A stretch of 64,000 nt of DNA. Source: Comamonadaceae bacterium 2FH (GTDB lineage: Bacteria; Pseudomonadota; Gammaproteobacteria; Burkholderiales; Burkholderiaceae_C). Below are positions 1-9,821 of this stretch, piece after piece. The stretch spans positions 131,501-195,500 of the forward strand of contig SCMQ01000004.1 of the NCBI GenBank assembly GCA_005503335.1, given 5' to 3'. The stretch's first letter is position 1. Every line of letters begins with the position of its first letter. The translations under genes were made by a program, and so were the position numbers. Below the pieces are notes generated by a model. That model did no database searches. It saw only the letters and a list, made by a program, of their open reading frames with translations, and was not told where the DNA came from.

Positions 1-638
1 TGGTGAGCTTTCTGATCGACTGCTCGGGCTCGATGAAGCAGCATGTCGAATCCGTGGCCCTGCTGGTCGACGTCTTCGTGCGCGCGCTCGAGCAAGCCGG
101 CCTGGCCAGCGAGGTGCTGGGCTTCACCACGCGCGCCTGGAACGGCGGCCGCGCCCAGCGCGACTGGCTGCGCGCCGGCCGCCCCAGCCACCCGGGCCGG
201 CTCAACGAGGCCTGCCACCTGGTGTTCAAGCATGCCGACCAGCCCTGGCGCCGCGCGCGACCCGGCATCGCGGCCCTGCTCAAGGCCGACCTGTTCCGCG
301 AAGGCATAGACGGCGAGGCCGTGGACTGGGCCTGCGCGCGCCTGGCCGCACGCGGCGAGCCGCGCAAATGGCTGGTCGTGGTCTCGGACGGCTGCCCCAT
401 GGACAGCGCGACCCAGCTGGCCAACGACGCCCATTACCTCGACCAGCACCTGCGCGAGGTCGTGGCGCGGCGCGAGGCCGAGACCGGCATCGCCATCTGC
501 GGCCTGGGCGTGGGCCTGGACCTCAGCCCCTATTACCGCCGCAACCTTGCCATCGATCTCCAAGCGCCGGTGGACAACGTCTTGCTCGGCAGGCTCGCCG
601 CGATACTTGCACGCTGCCGTCCTTCCTATTCCGCCTGA
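1..638 (+). CDS. cobT: Cobaltochelatase subunit CobT, C-terminal part (5' end outside window)
   Basis: The reading frame is open to the left edge, so only the last 211 or so residues are visible. They form the VWA/MIDAS domain of CobT: LIDCSGSMK supplies the DxSxS metal site near visible residues 6-10, followed in order by FTTRAW, PGRLNE, PWRRAR, SDGCPMD (about 128-134) and YYRR near the end. In the aerobic cobalamin pathway CobT works with the AAA+ subunit CobS to drive cobalt insertion by CobN. The partner cobS would be expected upstream, outside the window. The stop overlaps the stop of the convergent gene by 13 bases. The family call is firm; whether the missing N-terminus is intact cannot be judged. 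Confidence 0.9.
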   Translation, partial: VSFLIDCSGSMKQHVESVALLVDVFVRALEQAGLASEVLGFTTRAWNGGRAQRDWLRAGRPSHPGRLNEACHLVFKHADQPWRRARPGIAALLKADLFREGIDGEAVDWACARLAARGEPRKWLVVVSDGCPMDSATQLANDAHYLDQHLREVVARREAETGIAICGLGVGLDLSPYYRRNLAIDLQAPVDNVLLGRLAAILARCRPSYSA

Positions 639-1618
639 ATCCGACCACGGACGACCACCTCCGAAAACTTCTTCTCCTCGCGCTTGAGAAAGGCCGCGAA
701 GTCCTCGGGGCCCAAGCCCAGGCTGGTCACGCCAGCCTCGGCGAATTTCTTTTGCAAATCGGGAGAACGAAGGACTTCCGTCAGTTCCCGATGCAGCCGG
801 GCGATGATCGCGGCGTCGGTGCCGGCGGGAGCGAAAATGCCCTGCCAAACCGAAACCTCCACGCCCTTCCAAGCCGGCACCTGGGCCAGGGGAACGATGC
901 CGGGCATGGCTGCAGATGCCGAGGCGCTCATGACACCGTAGGCCCGGATTTTGCCGGCCTGCACCTGCTGCATCACCAGCGACAGCGGCAGGACAGCCAG
1001 GTCGATCTGGTTGCCTGCCAGGTCGGTCACGATCTGGGCCCCTGCGCGATAGGGAATATGCACGACGGAGATGCCGCCCTGCTGCTTCAGGAGTTCGCCG
1101 CCCAGGTGCAGCGAAGTGCCCACGCCGGAAGTGGCGTAGCTGTACCTGCCGGGAGCCGCCTTGATGGCCGCATAGAGGTCGGCGGCCGTTTGGGGAGCGA
1201 GTTCGGGCTTGCCCACCAGCACCAGCGGCTGCGATCCGAGCAGCGTCACCGGCATCAAGTCCCTCAGGCCGTCGTACTTCACGGTCGAGGGCGTAACCAT
1301 CTTGGCAATCACCACCGAACTCTCGACCGACAGCAGCAGGGTGTGGCCGTCCGGTTTGGCGCGTATCGCCTTCTCGGTGCCGATGACGCCGCCCGCACCG
1401 GCCACGTTCTCGATGACCACAGGCTGGCCGAGCCGTCTCGCGAGGTCGGGCGCCACCCAGCGCGCCATGAGGTCGACGTTGCCTCCGGCCGCGTAGGGCA
1501 CGATGAGCGTGATCGGTCGGGACGGCCAGGGATCGGCCATGGCCGACAGGGCAGCCATCGCGGTGACCAGGGCGAATGCAGAGCGCAGCAGGGGGCGCAG
1601 GAAGGAACGGATATTCAT
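626..1618 (-). CDS. Bug/TctC-family extracytoplasmic solute-binding protein
   Basis: The product has 330 residues. Residues 1 to about 28 form a signal peptide ending in AMA before DPWPSRP. The mature start WPSRPITLIVPYAAGG, then DLMAR, GQPVVIEN, GAGGVIG and YATSGVGTSLHL, are the standard signature of tripartite tricarboxylate transporter binding proteins, which are greatly expanded in Burkholderiales. Many are orphans without membrane genes nearby, as here. The ATG at 1618 was chosen because the upstream extension lacks signal-peptide character. It lies 20 bases downstream of the adenosine-deaminase-family gene on the same strand, so the two are probably cotranscribed and the ligand may be related to that enzyme's substrate (inference). 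The specific ligand cannot be read from sequence. Confidence 0.9.
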   Translation of the reverse strand: MNIRSFLRPLLRSAFALVTAMAALSAMADPWPSRPITLIVPYAAGGNVDLMARWVAPDLARRLGQPVVIENVAGAGGVIGTEKAIRAKPDGHTLLLSVESSVVIAKMVTPSTVKYDGLRDLMPVTLLGSQPLVLVGKPELAPQTAADLYAAIKAAPGRYSYATSGVGTSLHLGGELLKQQGGISVVHIPYRAGAQIVTDLAGNQIDLAVLPLSLVMQQVQAGKIRAYGVMSASASAAMPGIVPLAQVPAWKGVEVSVWQGIFAPAGTDAAIIARLHRELTEVLRSPDLQKKFAEAGVTSLGLGPEDFAAFLKREEKKFSEVVVRGRIQAE

Positions 1619-1638
1619 GATGAAGTCTCTGGGCAGGA

Positions 1639-2688
1639 TCAAACGGTTTCGTGATTCGGGGACGGGGCTTCCAGCGCAGCGATCTGGCACAGGAAATCCT
1701 GGCGCAGCTCGGCCTTCGCGGCAGCGTCCAGCCAGCAGGCGTCCACACCGGCCAGACTGAAGCGCTTGGCTTCGTCCCAGCCCCAGTTCAGCCCCTCGAG
1801 AACATGGCGGTAGGTGTGGGCCAAGTCCGTATGGAACATCGCAGGGTCGTCGGTGTTCAGCGTGACCTGGAGACCGGCCGAGGTCATGCGCTCGATGGCC
1901 GCCAAGCGGCGCGACCGGTTCGCCGCGACGCTCGTGATGCCGCAGACGGCGAAATAGATGCCGCTGTCGCGCGCACGGTGCACGGCCGACTCACAAGCCA
2001 GCAGGTTGTAGCCATGGTCCAGACGATCGCAGTGAAGAATGTCCAGGCAGGCGTCGAAGTTCGAAGGCGGCGCCTCGGCGAGCGTCTGGTTGTCTTCGCA
2101 GACATGCGCGGTCTTCTTCAGGCCGGCCCGCGTCGCGCGCCTATAGATGTCCTCGAAGCGTGCCGGTGGGCCGGCGCGCTCCGGGCCGTCGAGGCCAATG
2201 CCGACGATGCGCTCGTGCCGGTGACCAACGATCAGGTCCATCGTTTCGTTGGCGCTGGCGACACTCCATTCGCGGTCGAAAGAAGCCAGGAGCAAGGCAG
2301 AGACGGGGAAGTCACGCTCCGCGGCCTCGATGCCCGCGACCAGCCCTTCGACCTGCGCCGCATAGGCGGCGCCCGCGGGAATGAAGTACTGGGGATTGAA
2401 CGACATCTCGATGTGACGGACATTGCTCGACCGGAACGCGTCCTCGATGGCTTCATACGCCACCCATTCGAAATCCTCTGGACGCCGCAGCACCCGGGCA
2501 ACCAGCCGCAGCAGGTCGATGAAGTCATAGAAGTCGCGGTAGACATACAGCTCTTCCACCGGCCGGGGCAGAGGCTGGCCATACTTGCCGGCCAGCGCTG
2601 CGAGCGTCGCCGGCCGCAGCGTTCCGGCCAGATGGCAGTGCAGTTCCACTTTAGGCAACTGCGTGATGAGCGAGGGGATAGCTGGCAT
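1639..2688 (-). CDS. Adenosine deaminase family protein
   Basis: The product has 349 residues, the usual size for the family, which hydrolyses adenosine or adenine to inosine or hypoxanthine using one zinc. VELHCHLAGT supplies the HxH metal ligands (H17, H19). HVCED (H195, E198) stands where classical enzymes have HAGE and keeps the catalytic glutamate. DRLDHGYN (H225) and LNTDDP (D280, D281) complete the site. The region that normally reads CPTSN is CGITSV, which points away from a housekeeping Add toward a divergent subgroup with a possibly different substrate. The ATG at 2688 has an AAGGAG site 9 bases upstream. A LysR gene precedes it and a binding-protein gene follows, all on the minus strand. 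Confidence 0.82.
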   Translation of the reverse strand: MPAIPSLITQLPKVELHCHLAGTLRPATLAALAGKYGQPLPRPVEELYVYRDFYDFIDLLRLVARVLRRPEDFEWVAYEAIEDAFRSSNVRHIEMSFNPQYFIPAGAAYAAQVEGLVAGIEAAERDFPVSALLLASFDREWSVASANETMDLIVGHRHERIVGIGLDGPERAGPPARFEDIYRRATRAGLKKTAHVCEDNQTLAEAPPSNFDACLDILHCDRLDHGYNLLACESAVHRARDSGIYFAVCGITSVAANRSRRLAAIERMTSAGLQVTLNTDDPAMFHTDLAHTYRHVLEGLNWGWDEAKRFSLAGVDACWLDAAAKAELRQDFLCQIAALEAPSPNHETV

Positions 2689-2783
2689 GTCTTGGGACTC
2701 CTTGGATGAGGATGTCCAAACATTAAGCAGTCGATGCGTCGAACGCCAGACCGCTTGAAGTACTTTGGCCTATAGCAGGGCTG

Positions 2784-3746
2784 TTATGACCGGTCCGTTG
2801 CGCGCTTCAAGGCGCGGGCCGCCGCCACGAGTTCCGAGCGGAACCACGCCAGCGCGCGATTCCTGTGCGTCCGTTCGTGCCAGACCAGGTTGTAGCGCAA
2901 GGGTTTGATGGCCACCGGGAACGGCAGCAGTTTCAGCGCATGGTCGCGCGCGAGCTGCTCGGCGAACAGCCGACCGGTCGAGAAGACCAGATCGCTGCTG
3001 GCCAGGATCTCGGGCGCCAGGCCGAGAAACTGGGTTCGCACGGCGGTATGGACCGACACCCCCAATTCCGCCAGCAGCGCGTCCATCACCGACCCTTGCC
3101 CAGCCAACTGCTCGAGAGACGCCAGGTGCGCCGCCCGGCGGTAGGCTTCCAGCGTCAGCGGCGCTTGCGTCAGCGGATGTCCTTCCCGCACGACGCACAC
3201 GAATTCGTCGCTCAGAAGACGGGTGGCGCGCAGGTGCGGCGGCAGTTCAGGCCAGACCGTGATTGCCATGTCGATGTCACCCTCGCCCAGTTGCTTGTAG
3301 TAAGCGAACCGCTCGCCCAGTCCACGGATGACAATCTCTGAATCCGGTGACGCCTGGGACACTCGGCGTATGAGCTCGGCGTAGAAAGGCCGTGGCAGAA
3401 AATCGTAGGCGGCCAGAACGAAGCGCTGCCGCGCCGTCGCAGGACAGAACTCATTGCCACCGCCGCTCAGCAGGGAAAGGTCAGCGAGAATCCTGCGCAC
3501 CGGAGCCCGCAGCGATTCGGCCTGCTCGGTCAGCACCATGCGGTTGCCGACGCGCACCAGCAGGGCGTCGCCCGTCAATTCCCGCAACGCCTTCAGATGC
3601 CGGCTGAGCGCCGGTTGCGCAATGCCCAGCCGCATCGCGGCTCCCGAGACACTCGCTTCCTGCAGCAAGGCATGGAGCGAGCGGATCAGGGATTCGTCAA
3701 GGCGGCGCCCGGGTTCTATTTCGTGGACGGTGGTCGCAGATTTCAT
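2784..3746 (-). CDS. LysR-type transcriptional regulator
   Basis: The product has 320 residues. The N-terminal winged helix-turn-helix spans about residues 18-78, with SVSGAAMRLGIAQPALS and HLKALRELTGDALLVR as the recognition region and wing. It is followed by a periplasmic-binding-like effector domain. It lies 95 bases upstream of the adenosine-deaminase-family gene on the same strand, so it may control that gene and the downstream binding protein from within one transcript (inference). Three starts are in frame: ATG at 3746, ATG at 3773 and TTG at 3782. The ATG at 3746 gives the most usual N-terminal length and was chosen without a convincing ribosome binding site. The effector is unknown. 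Confidence 0.85.
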   Translation of the reverse strand: MKSATTVHEIEPGRRLDESLIRSLHALLQEASVSGAAMRLGIAQPALSRHLKALRELTGDALLVRVGNRMVLTEQAESLRAPVRRILADLSLLSGGGNEFCPATARQRFVLAAYDFLPRPFYAELIRRVSQASPDSEIVIRGLGERFAYYKQLGEGDIDMAITVWPELPPHLRATRLLSDEFVCVVREGHPLTQAPLTLEAYRRAAHLASLEQLAGQGSVMDALLAELGVSVHTAVRTQFLGLAPEILASSDLVFSTGRLFAEQLARDHALKLLPFPVAIKPLRYNLVWHERTHRNRALAWFRSELVAAARALKRATDRS

Positions 3747-3791
3747 GGGGCCAAAGATGCACCACTCGGGCATGAGTGGCAAGACCCGCCG

Positions 3792-3925
3792 TCACGCGCG
3801 CGCATCCTCGCGCACCATGTCGGCCGCCTTTTCGGCCGTCATGACGATGGGCGCGTTGGTGTTGCCCGAGACCAGGTGGGCATGGCCGAGCCGTCGACGA
3901 CGATGTCGTCGAAGCGCTCGCTCAT
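3792..3925 (-). pseudogene. Relic of a GMC (choline dehydrogenase-type) oxidoreductase
   Basis: Only about 45 codons remain. The start MSERFDDIVV matches the beginning of GMC flavoproteins (FAD-binding strand), but it runs straight into DGSAMPT, which belongs to the extreme C-terminus. A shift to the neighbouring frame then gives LVSGNTNAP and IVMTAEKAADMVRED before a TGA at 3792. Such proteins are normally about 530-560 residues, so nearly the whole gene has been lost by an internal deletion. One base is missing after the ACC of MPT. Its ATG overlaps the TGA of the upstream CobW gene (ATGA at 3922-3925), which shows it was once the last gene of that operon. Probably not functional. Confidence 0.72.
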
Positions 3926-4884
3926 ACCTGTGCCTGCGCCGCCGCGGCGCCGAAGACCGCATCCAGGGCGGTCGCTGGCAGCCGGTCGGCCAGGGCGATG
4001 GCGACCACGGCCGCGCCCTCGGCTGGCGCCCCGCCCGCCGGGCGCAGCGCGCCATGCCGGCCCGCGAACTGGATTTCGGCCCAGCCATGCTCGTCGGTGC
4101 GCACGATGCCCTTCAGGCGCAGCACACCGGCCGGCATGTCGCGCAGCACCGCGCGCAGGACCTTGGCCGACATCAGACCCGAAGGCCGGTAGCACCAAGT
4201 CTCGAACTGGCCGCCGTGGTCGGGCCCGGCTTCCGGCCCATGGTGGGCATGGCCGCAGCCGGGGTCGGCGCAGGCCTCTGCATGCGGCAGGGCCGCGCCG
4301 CTCAGCAGCGCCAGCGGCAGCTCGGCCTGCACGGTCTCGCAGACCGGCGCGCGCGGCGCCGCCTCGGCCAGCCAGTCGCGCACGCGCTGCAGCCCGGCGC
4401 CGTCGGCCACCAGGTCGGTCTTGTTGAGCACCACCAGGTCGGCCTGGGCCAGCGGGCGCCGCAGCGCATCGGCGAGCAGCGGGTCGGCGGCCTGGGCCAG
4501 CGCGGCACTGGCGTCGACCAGCACGATCACGCCGTCCAGCACCAGCTCGGGCGCGGCCATGCCGAGCTGGGCGATGCGCCAGGGGTCGGACACGCCGCTG
4601 GCCTCGACCAGCACGGCGTCAAAGGGCGGCTGCGCCTCCAGGACTTTGATCAGCGCGGCGCTGAGGTCGCCGCCGATGCTGCAGCAGACGCAGCCGTTGG
4701 TCAGGGCGATGGTGTCGCCGGCGCTCGAGGCGACCAGGCCGGCGTCGATGTTGAGCGCGCCGAAGTCGTTGACCAGCACGGCCAAGCGCCGCCCCGCCGC
4801 AGCGCGCAGCAGGCGGTTGAGCAACGTGGTCTTGCCGGCACCGAGGAAGCCGCCGATCACGGTGAAGGGGATGCCGGGCGTCAT
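3922..4884 (-). CDS. CobW/G3E-family GTPase, putative metallochaperone
   Basis: The product has 320 residues. The P-loop is GGFLGAGKTTLL (about 11-22), the metal motif CVCC is at 65-68 within LTNGCVCCSIGG, the G3-like segment is VEASGVSDP and the base-recognition motif is NKTD. A cysteine/histidine-rich stretch (DPGCGHAHHGPEAGP) lies between the GTPase domain and the CobW C-terminal domain. Members of this family deliver metals to client enzymes. The gene directly follows two metal-dependent amidohydrolases, so supplying zinc or another metal to them is a reasonable inference, and a role in cobalamin synthesis is less likely. An in-frame GTG at 4890 is an alternative start; AGGTGG precedes the ATG closely. 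Confidence 0.88.
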   Translation of the reverse strand: MTPGIPFTVIGGFLGAGKTTLLNRLLRAAAGRRLAVLVNDFGALNIDAGLVASSAGDTIALTNGCVCCSIGGDLSAALIKVLEAQPPFDAVLVEASGVSDPWRIAQLGMAAPELVLDGVIVLVDASAALAQAADPLLADALRRPLAQADLVVLNKTDLVADGAGLQRVRDWLAEAAPRAPVCETVQAELPLALLSGAALPHAEACADPGCGHAHHGPEAGPDHGGQFETWCYRPSGLMSAKVLRAVLRDMPAGVLRLKGIVRTDEHGWAEIQFAGRHGALRPAGGAPAEGAAVVAIALADRLPATALDAVFGAAAAQAQV

Positions 4885-4890
4885 CGCCAC

Positions 4891-6540
4891 CTAGCCCGCG
4901 GCGAACACGCGGCCCGAGAGCACCGTGCCCCAGACGCGCAGGTCCTTGAGGCGCAGCGGGTCCATGACCAGGGGGTCGTCCTCGAGCACGCAGAAGTCGG
5001 CGCGCTTGCCGCACTCGATGCTGCCGATCTCGTGGTCGAGCTTGAGCGTCCAGGCCGCGCCCAGCGTGATCGCGTGCAGGGCCTGCGGCACGCTCAGCCG
5101 CTCGGCCGCGCCGAGCACGCGGCCCTTGGGCGTGAGCCGGTTGACCGCGCACCAGGCGGTGAACAGCGGGCCCAGCGGCGTGACCGGCGCGTCCGAGTGG
5201 ATGGCCAGCGGCACGCCCGCGGCGAGCGCGCTGGCGCAGGCGTCCAGGCGCTGCGCGCGGTCCGGACCCATGGTCATCTCTGCATGCTGGTCGCCCCAGT
5301 ACCAGAGGTGGTTGGCGAACAGGTTGGCGCAAAGGCCCAGCGCCGCCATGCGGCGGAACAGGGCCGCGTCGATCATCTGGCCATGCTGCAGCGTGTGGCG
5401 GTGGTCGGGGCGCGGGTGGCGCGCCAGCACGCGCTCGATCGCGTTCAGCGCCACCTCGCTGGCCTCGTCGCCGTTGGTGTGGCTGTGGATGGTCAGGCCG
5501 GCGCGGTGATAGGTCTCGAAGTCGGCCTCGTACTGGGCCGGCGCCGTGACCCAGATGCCGTTGGGCGCGCCGTTGAAATAGCCCGGCCAGCGCAGCCGCG
5601 CCGAGAAGCCCTGGATCGAGCCGTCGAGCATCATCTTGACCAGGCCGTAGCGCAGGCGGTCGCTGTTGCGCGCCATCAGCGTGCGCACATGCTCGGCGCC
5701 CTCCCTGGCGCCATGCGTGCCGTGAAAGGCCTGGAAGGCCGGCAGGATGCGCACGCTGTAGTCCTCGCGCGCGCAGGCGCGCTCCAGCGTCGCGCAGTCG
5801 GCCTCGCCCAGCTTGTTGACCAGGTCGGTCGCGGTGGTCACGCCCTGCATGCGCGCGATCGCGGCGAAGCCTTCCATGCCGGCGTCGTCCATGGGCGCGA
5901 GCAGGCCGGCGTTGCCGACCTTGCGCAGCACCGGGAACATGGCGGCCGGCTCCTGCAGCTCGCCGGTCGGCTCGCCGTTGGCGAACTTGATCACGCCCTC
6001 GATCTCGCAGTCGCGCGTGATGCCGGCCAGGCGCAGCATGGCGCTGCTGACGTTCATCAAATGGCCGTTGGCATGGGCGATCACGATGGGCCGGGTGGCC
6101 GAGGCGCGGTCCAGGTGGACCACGCTCATGCGTTCGGCGCCGAAATAGATCGGGTCGAACCCCCAGGCGATCAGCGGCGCGTCGGCGGCCTGCCCCTGGT
6201 CCTGCATCTGGCGGTCGACTTCGGCGAGCCGCGCCACCACCGCGTCCATGGAGCGCAGGCCGGGCCAGACGCGGCCCTGCGGGTCGCGCCGCTCGAACCA
6301 GCCCAGGTAGGGCAGGCTCCACATGCCGCCTTCCTTGAGGTGGCAATGGCCCTCGACCAGGCCCGGCATCAGCACCTTGTCGGCAAAGCGTTCGTCGAGC
6401 TCGAAGTCGCCCCAGGCGCGCATGGCGGCCAGGTCGCCCACGGCCAGGATGCGCCCCTCGCGCACCGCCACATGGCTGGCCTCGGGCTGCATGGGGTTGA
6501 GGGTGAGGATCTTGCGGGCGACGTAGACGGTGGTGGGCAT
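4891..6540 (-). CDS. YtcJ-like metal-dependent amidohydrolase
   Basis: The product has 549 residues, typical for the Amidohydro_3/YtcJ group. Metal ligands are seen in VEGHCHLKEGG (H65, H67), THVR-type strands are replaced by IHSHTNGDEA in the middle of the barrel, and HSDAPVTPLGP carries the last aspartate. KMMLDGSIQGFSA is the characteristic YtcJ segment that usually holds the bridging lysine. No signal peptide is present, so the enzyme is cytoplasmic. It ends one codon before the CobW gene and starts 32 bases after the second amidohydrolase. The family acts on amide or cyclic amide bonds of varied substrates; the real substrate cannot be predicted, but it is probably imported by the ABC transporter encoded upstream. 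Confidence 0.87.
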   Translation of the reverse strand: MPTTVYVARKILTLNPMQPEASHVAVREGRILAVGDLAAMRAWGDFELDERFADKVLMPGLVEGHCHLKEGGMWSLPYLGWFERRDPQGRVWPGLRSMDAVVARLAEVDRQMQDQGQAADAPLIAWGFDPIYFGAERMSVVHLDRASATRPIVIAHANGHLMNVSSAMLRLAGITRDCEIEGVIKFANGEPTGELQEPAAMFPVLRKVGNAGLLAPMDDAGMEGFAAIARMQGVTTATDLVNKLGEADCATLERACAREDYSVRILPAFQAFHGTHGAREGAEHVRTLMARNSDRLRYGLVKMMLDGSIQGFSARLRWPGYFNGAPNGIWVTAPAQYEADFETYHRAGLTIHSHTNGDEASEVALNAIERVLARHPRPDHRHTLQHGQMIDAALFRRMAALGLCANLFANHLWYWGDQHAEMTMGPDRAQRLDACASALAAGVPLAIHSDAPVTPLGPLFTAWCAVNRLTPKGRVLGAAERLSVPQALHAITLGAAWTLKLDHEIGSIECGKRADFCVLEDDPLVMDPLRLKDLRVWGTVLSGRVFAAG

Positions 6541-6572
6541 GCGGGGCGATGGGGTCAGGGGTAGGGAGAAGC

Positions 6573-7781
6573 TCAGTCCAGCGGCGGCAGCAGATCGCGG
6601 CCGTCGCGCGCGACCACGCGGCCGCGCTTGAGCACCCAGCGCGGGCGCGGGTGCAGGGCCACGGCCTCGGCCGCGCATTCGGCCGGCACCAGCACCAGGT
6701 CGGCCGCGCAGCCGACCTCCAGGCCATAGTCCTGGGCGCCCATCAGCTGGGCGCCGCCGTAGGTGGCCATGCGCAGCGCCAGTTCCAGGCCGGGGTCGTC
6801 GCGCAAGCCGTTGAGGTAGGCGATCAGGTAGGCGCGCTCCAGCATGTCGCCGGTGTTGAGCGGGCTCCAGCAGTCGCGCACCCCATCCGAGCCGGTGAAC
6901 AGGCGCACGCCGCGCTCGGCCAGCAGGCGCACCGGCGGGAAGGGGATGCCGCCGACCGGGCCGTGGCTCATGATGGCGATGTCGTTGTCGAGCAGCAGCT
7001 CGATCATCTGCTCCAGGCGCTCCGGCTCCAGCCCGCCCAGGCAGAAGGCGTGGCTGATCGCCACCCTGCCCTTCAGGCCCAGGGTGCGGGTGCGCTCGGC
7101 AATCATCGCGATCGTCATGGCGCCGGTCTCGCCGCGGTCGTGCAGGTGGATGTCGATGCCGCAGCCGCGCCGCTCGGCGATCGCGAAGATGGCGTTGAGC
7201 TGGCCCTTGGGGTCCTGGTCCACGCCTATGGGGTCTATCCCGCCTATCACCTGCGCGCCCGCCAGCACGGCCTGGTCCAGCAGGTCCAGGGTGCCGGGGC
7301 GGATCATCACCCCGGTCTGCGGGAAGGCGACGATCTCCAGGTCGATGAACTCGCTGTGCGCGGCATGCATGGCCTGCACGCCGTGCAGGTAGGCCAGGCC
7401 CATGTCCAGGCCCACGTCCACATGGGTGCGCACATGGGTGGTGCCGCGCGCCACCATGTGGCGCAGCAGGCGCGCGCTCTGCAGCTCGGAGGACAGGCGC
7501 AGCTCCTTCATGACGCGGCGCTCGTTCTCTATGCGGTCGAGCAGCGTGGGCCCGGCCTGGTGCGGCTGCCAGGGCAGGCCCCACAGCGTCTTGTCGACAT
7601 GGGCATGGGCATCGACATAGCCCGGCAGGGCCAGGCAGCCCGCAGCGTCGATGCGCTCGGTGTCCGGTCCGGCGTCGAGGCCGGTGCCCAGGGCGGCGAT
7701 GCGCCCGCCACGGACCAGCAGGTCGGCGCGCGGCCCGCCCCACAGCCGCGCGCCCTGGATCAGCAGTTCAGGACCCTTCAT
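6573..7781 (-). CDS. Cytosine deaminase-like amidohydrolase (CodA family)
   Basis: The product has 402 residues. The sequence has the CodA order of motifs: GYVDAHAHVDKT (H59, H61, D63, K64), THVRTHVDV, GIDIHLHDRG, ISHAFCLG and GSDGVRDCWSPL. The last corresponds to the metal-binding aspartate and substrate loop of cytosine deaminase. The family deaminates cytosine, isoguanine, creatinine or other small N-heterocycles. It abuts the ABC ATPase gene upstream (one base between stop and start) and precedes the YtcJ-type gene, so the operon probably imports and then hydrolyses a nitrogen heterocycle or a cyclic amide (inference). The exact substrate is unresolved. Confidence 0.84.
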   Translation of the reverse strand: MKGPELLIQGARLWGGPRADLLVRGGRIAALGTGLDAGPDTERIDAAGCLALPGYVDAHAHVDKTLWGLPWQPHQAGPTLLDRIENERRVMKELRLSSELQSARLLRHMVARGTTHVRTHVDVGLDMGLAYLHGVQAMHAAHSEFIDLEIVAFPQTGVMIRPGTLDLLDQAVLAGAQVIGGIDPIGVDQDPKGQLNAIFAIAERRGCGIDIHLHDRGETGAMTIAMIAERTRTLGLKGRVAISHAFCLGGLEPERLEQMIELLLDNDIAIMSHGPVGGIPFPPVRLLAERGVRLFTGSDGVRDCWSPLNTGDMLERAYLIAYLNGLRDDPGLELALRMATYGGAQLMGAQDYGLEVGCAADLVLVPAECAAEAVALHPRPRWVLKRGRVVARDGRDLLPPLD

Positions 7782-7782
7782 G

Positions 7783-8813
7783 TCAAGCCGCCTTGGGCAG
7801 GAACAGCAGGGGCCTGGCCACGCCGCCGACCACCTCGATGCGCCGGCAGCGCACCCAATGGCCGGGCGTGAGCTCGCGCAGCGGCGGCAGCTCGGCCGCG
7901 CAGGCCGGCTCGGCCGCGGGGCAGCGTCCGGCAAAGCGGCAGCCGGGCGGCGGCGCGATAGGACTCGGCGGGTCGCCGACCAGGCGTATGCGCTGGGCCG
8001 CGCGTTCGCGCCCGCCCTTGACCGTGGGCACGGCCGACATCAGGGCCACGCTGTAGGGGTGCAGCGGGTTGGCGAAGAAGGCGCGGCGCGGCGCGCGCTC
8101 GACGATCTGGCCCAGGTACATCACGGCGATCTCGTCGCACAGGTGCTCGACCACGGCCATGTCGTGCGAGATGAACAGATAGGTCAGGCCCAGCTCGCGC
8201 TGCAGCCGCGCCAGCAGGTTGAGGATCTGGGCGCGTATCGCCACGTCCAGCGCCGAGACCGGCTCGTCGCAGACCACCAGGTCGGGCTTGGTCGCGAGCG
8301 CCCGCGCGATGTTGATGCGCTGGCGCTGGCCGCCCGAGAACTGGTGCGGGAACAGCTGCTGCTGCTCGGGCCGCAGGCCCACCTGGGTGAACAGCTCGGC
8401 CACGCGCTCGGTGCGCTGGGCCGGCGTGCCGACATTCATCAGGTCCAGCGGCGCGCGCACCGCGTCGCCCGCGCGCTGGCGCGGATTCAGCGAGGAGAAC
8501 GGATCCTGGAAGATGATCTGCACGCGCCTGCGCGCCTGGCGCAAGGCCTCGCCTTCGAGCGTGCCGAGGTCGGTGCCGCCCAGCGTGACCTGGCCCGAGC
8601 TCATGGGCGCGAGCCGCATCACCGCCAGGGCCGTGGTGGTCTTGCCCGAGCCCGACTCGCCGACCACGGCCAGCGTGGTGCCGCGCGCGATCTCGAAGGA
8701 CACGCCGTCCACGGCCTTCACGACCTCGGGCGGCTTGAGCCAGCCCGTGCGGGCGCGCGGGAAATGCACCTTGAGGTCGCTGACCTGGAGCAGCGGGGAG
8801 GAATTGGCTCTCA

Positions 8814-8817
<4 letters not shown>
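7783..8817 (-). CDS. ABC transporter ATP-binding protein, oligopeptide type (DppF/OppF-like)
   Basis: The product has 344 residues. Walker A is GESGSGKT, the signature is SGGQRQR, Walker B is LVVCDEP and the switch histidine is in ISHDM. The C-terminal cysteine cluster GCRFAGRCP...PAC is the oligopeptide/dipeptide ATPase extension, which in several relatives binds an iron-sulfur cluster. It forms the ATPase pair with the upstream gene. The ATG at 8817 overlaps the upstream stop (8814-8817), showing translational coupling. Confidence 0.92.

Positions 8818-9820
<1,003 letters not shown>

Positions 9821-9821
<1 letters not shown>

Noticed and set aside
368-1654. Long plus-strand frame opposite the binding-protein gene
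   Set aside because: It lacks a family pattern and is rich in Arg, Gly and His as expected of an antisense shadow in GC-rich DNA; the minus-strand gene has a signal peptide and conserved motifs.
3454-6564. 1036-codon plus-strand frame
   Set aside because: It runs antisense through the LysR, CobW and YtcJ genes with no recognisable domain; stop-poor antisense frames are normal at this GC content.
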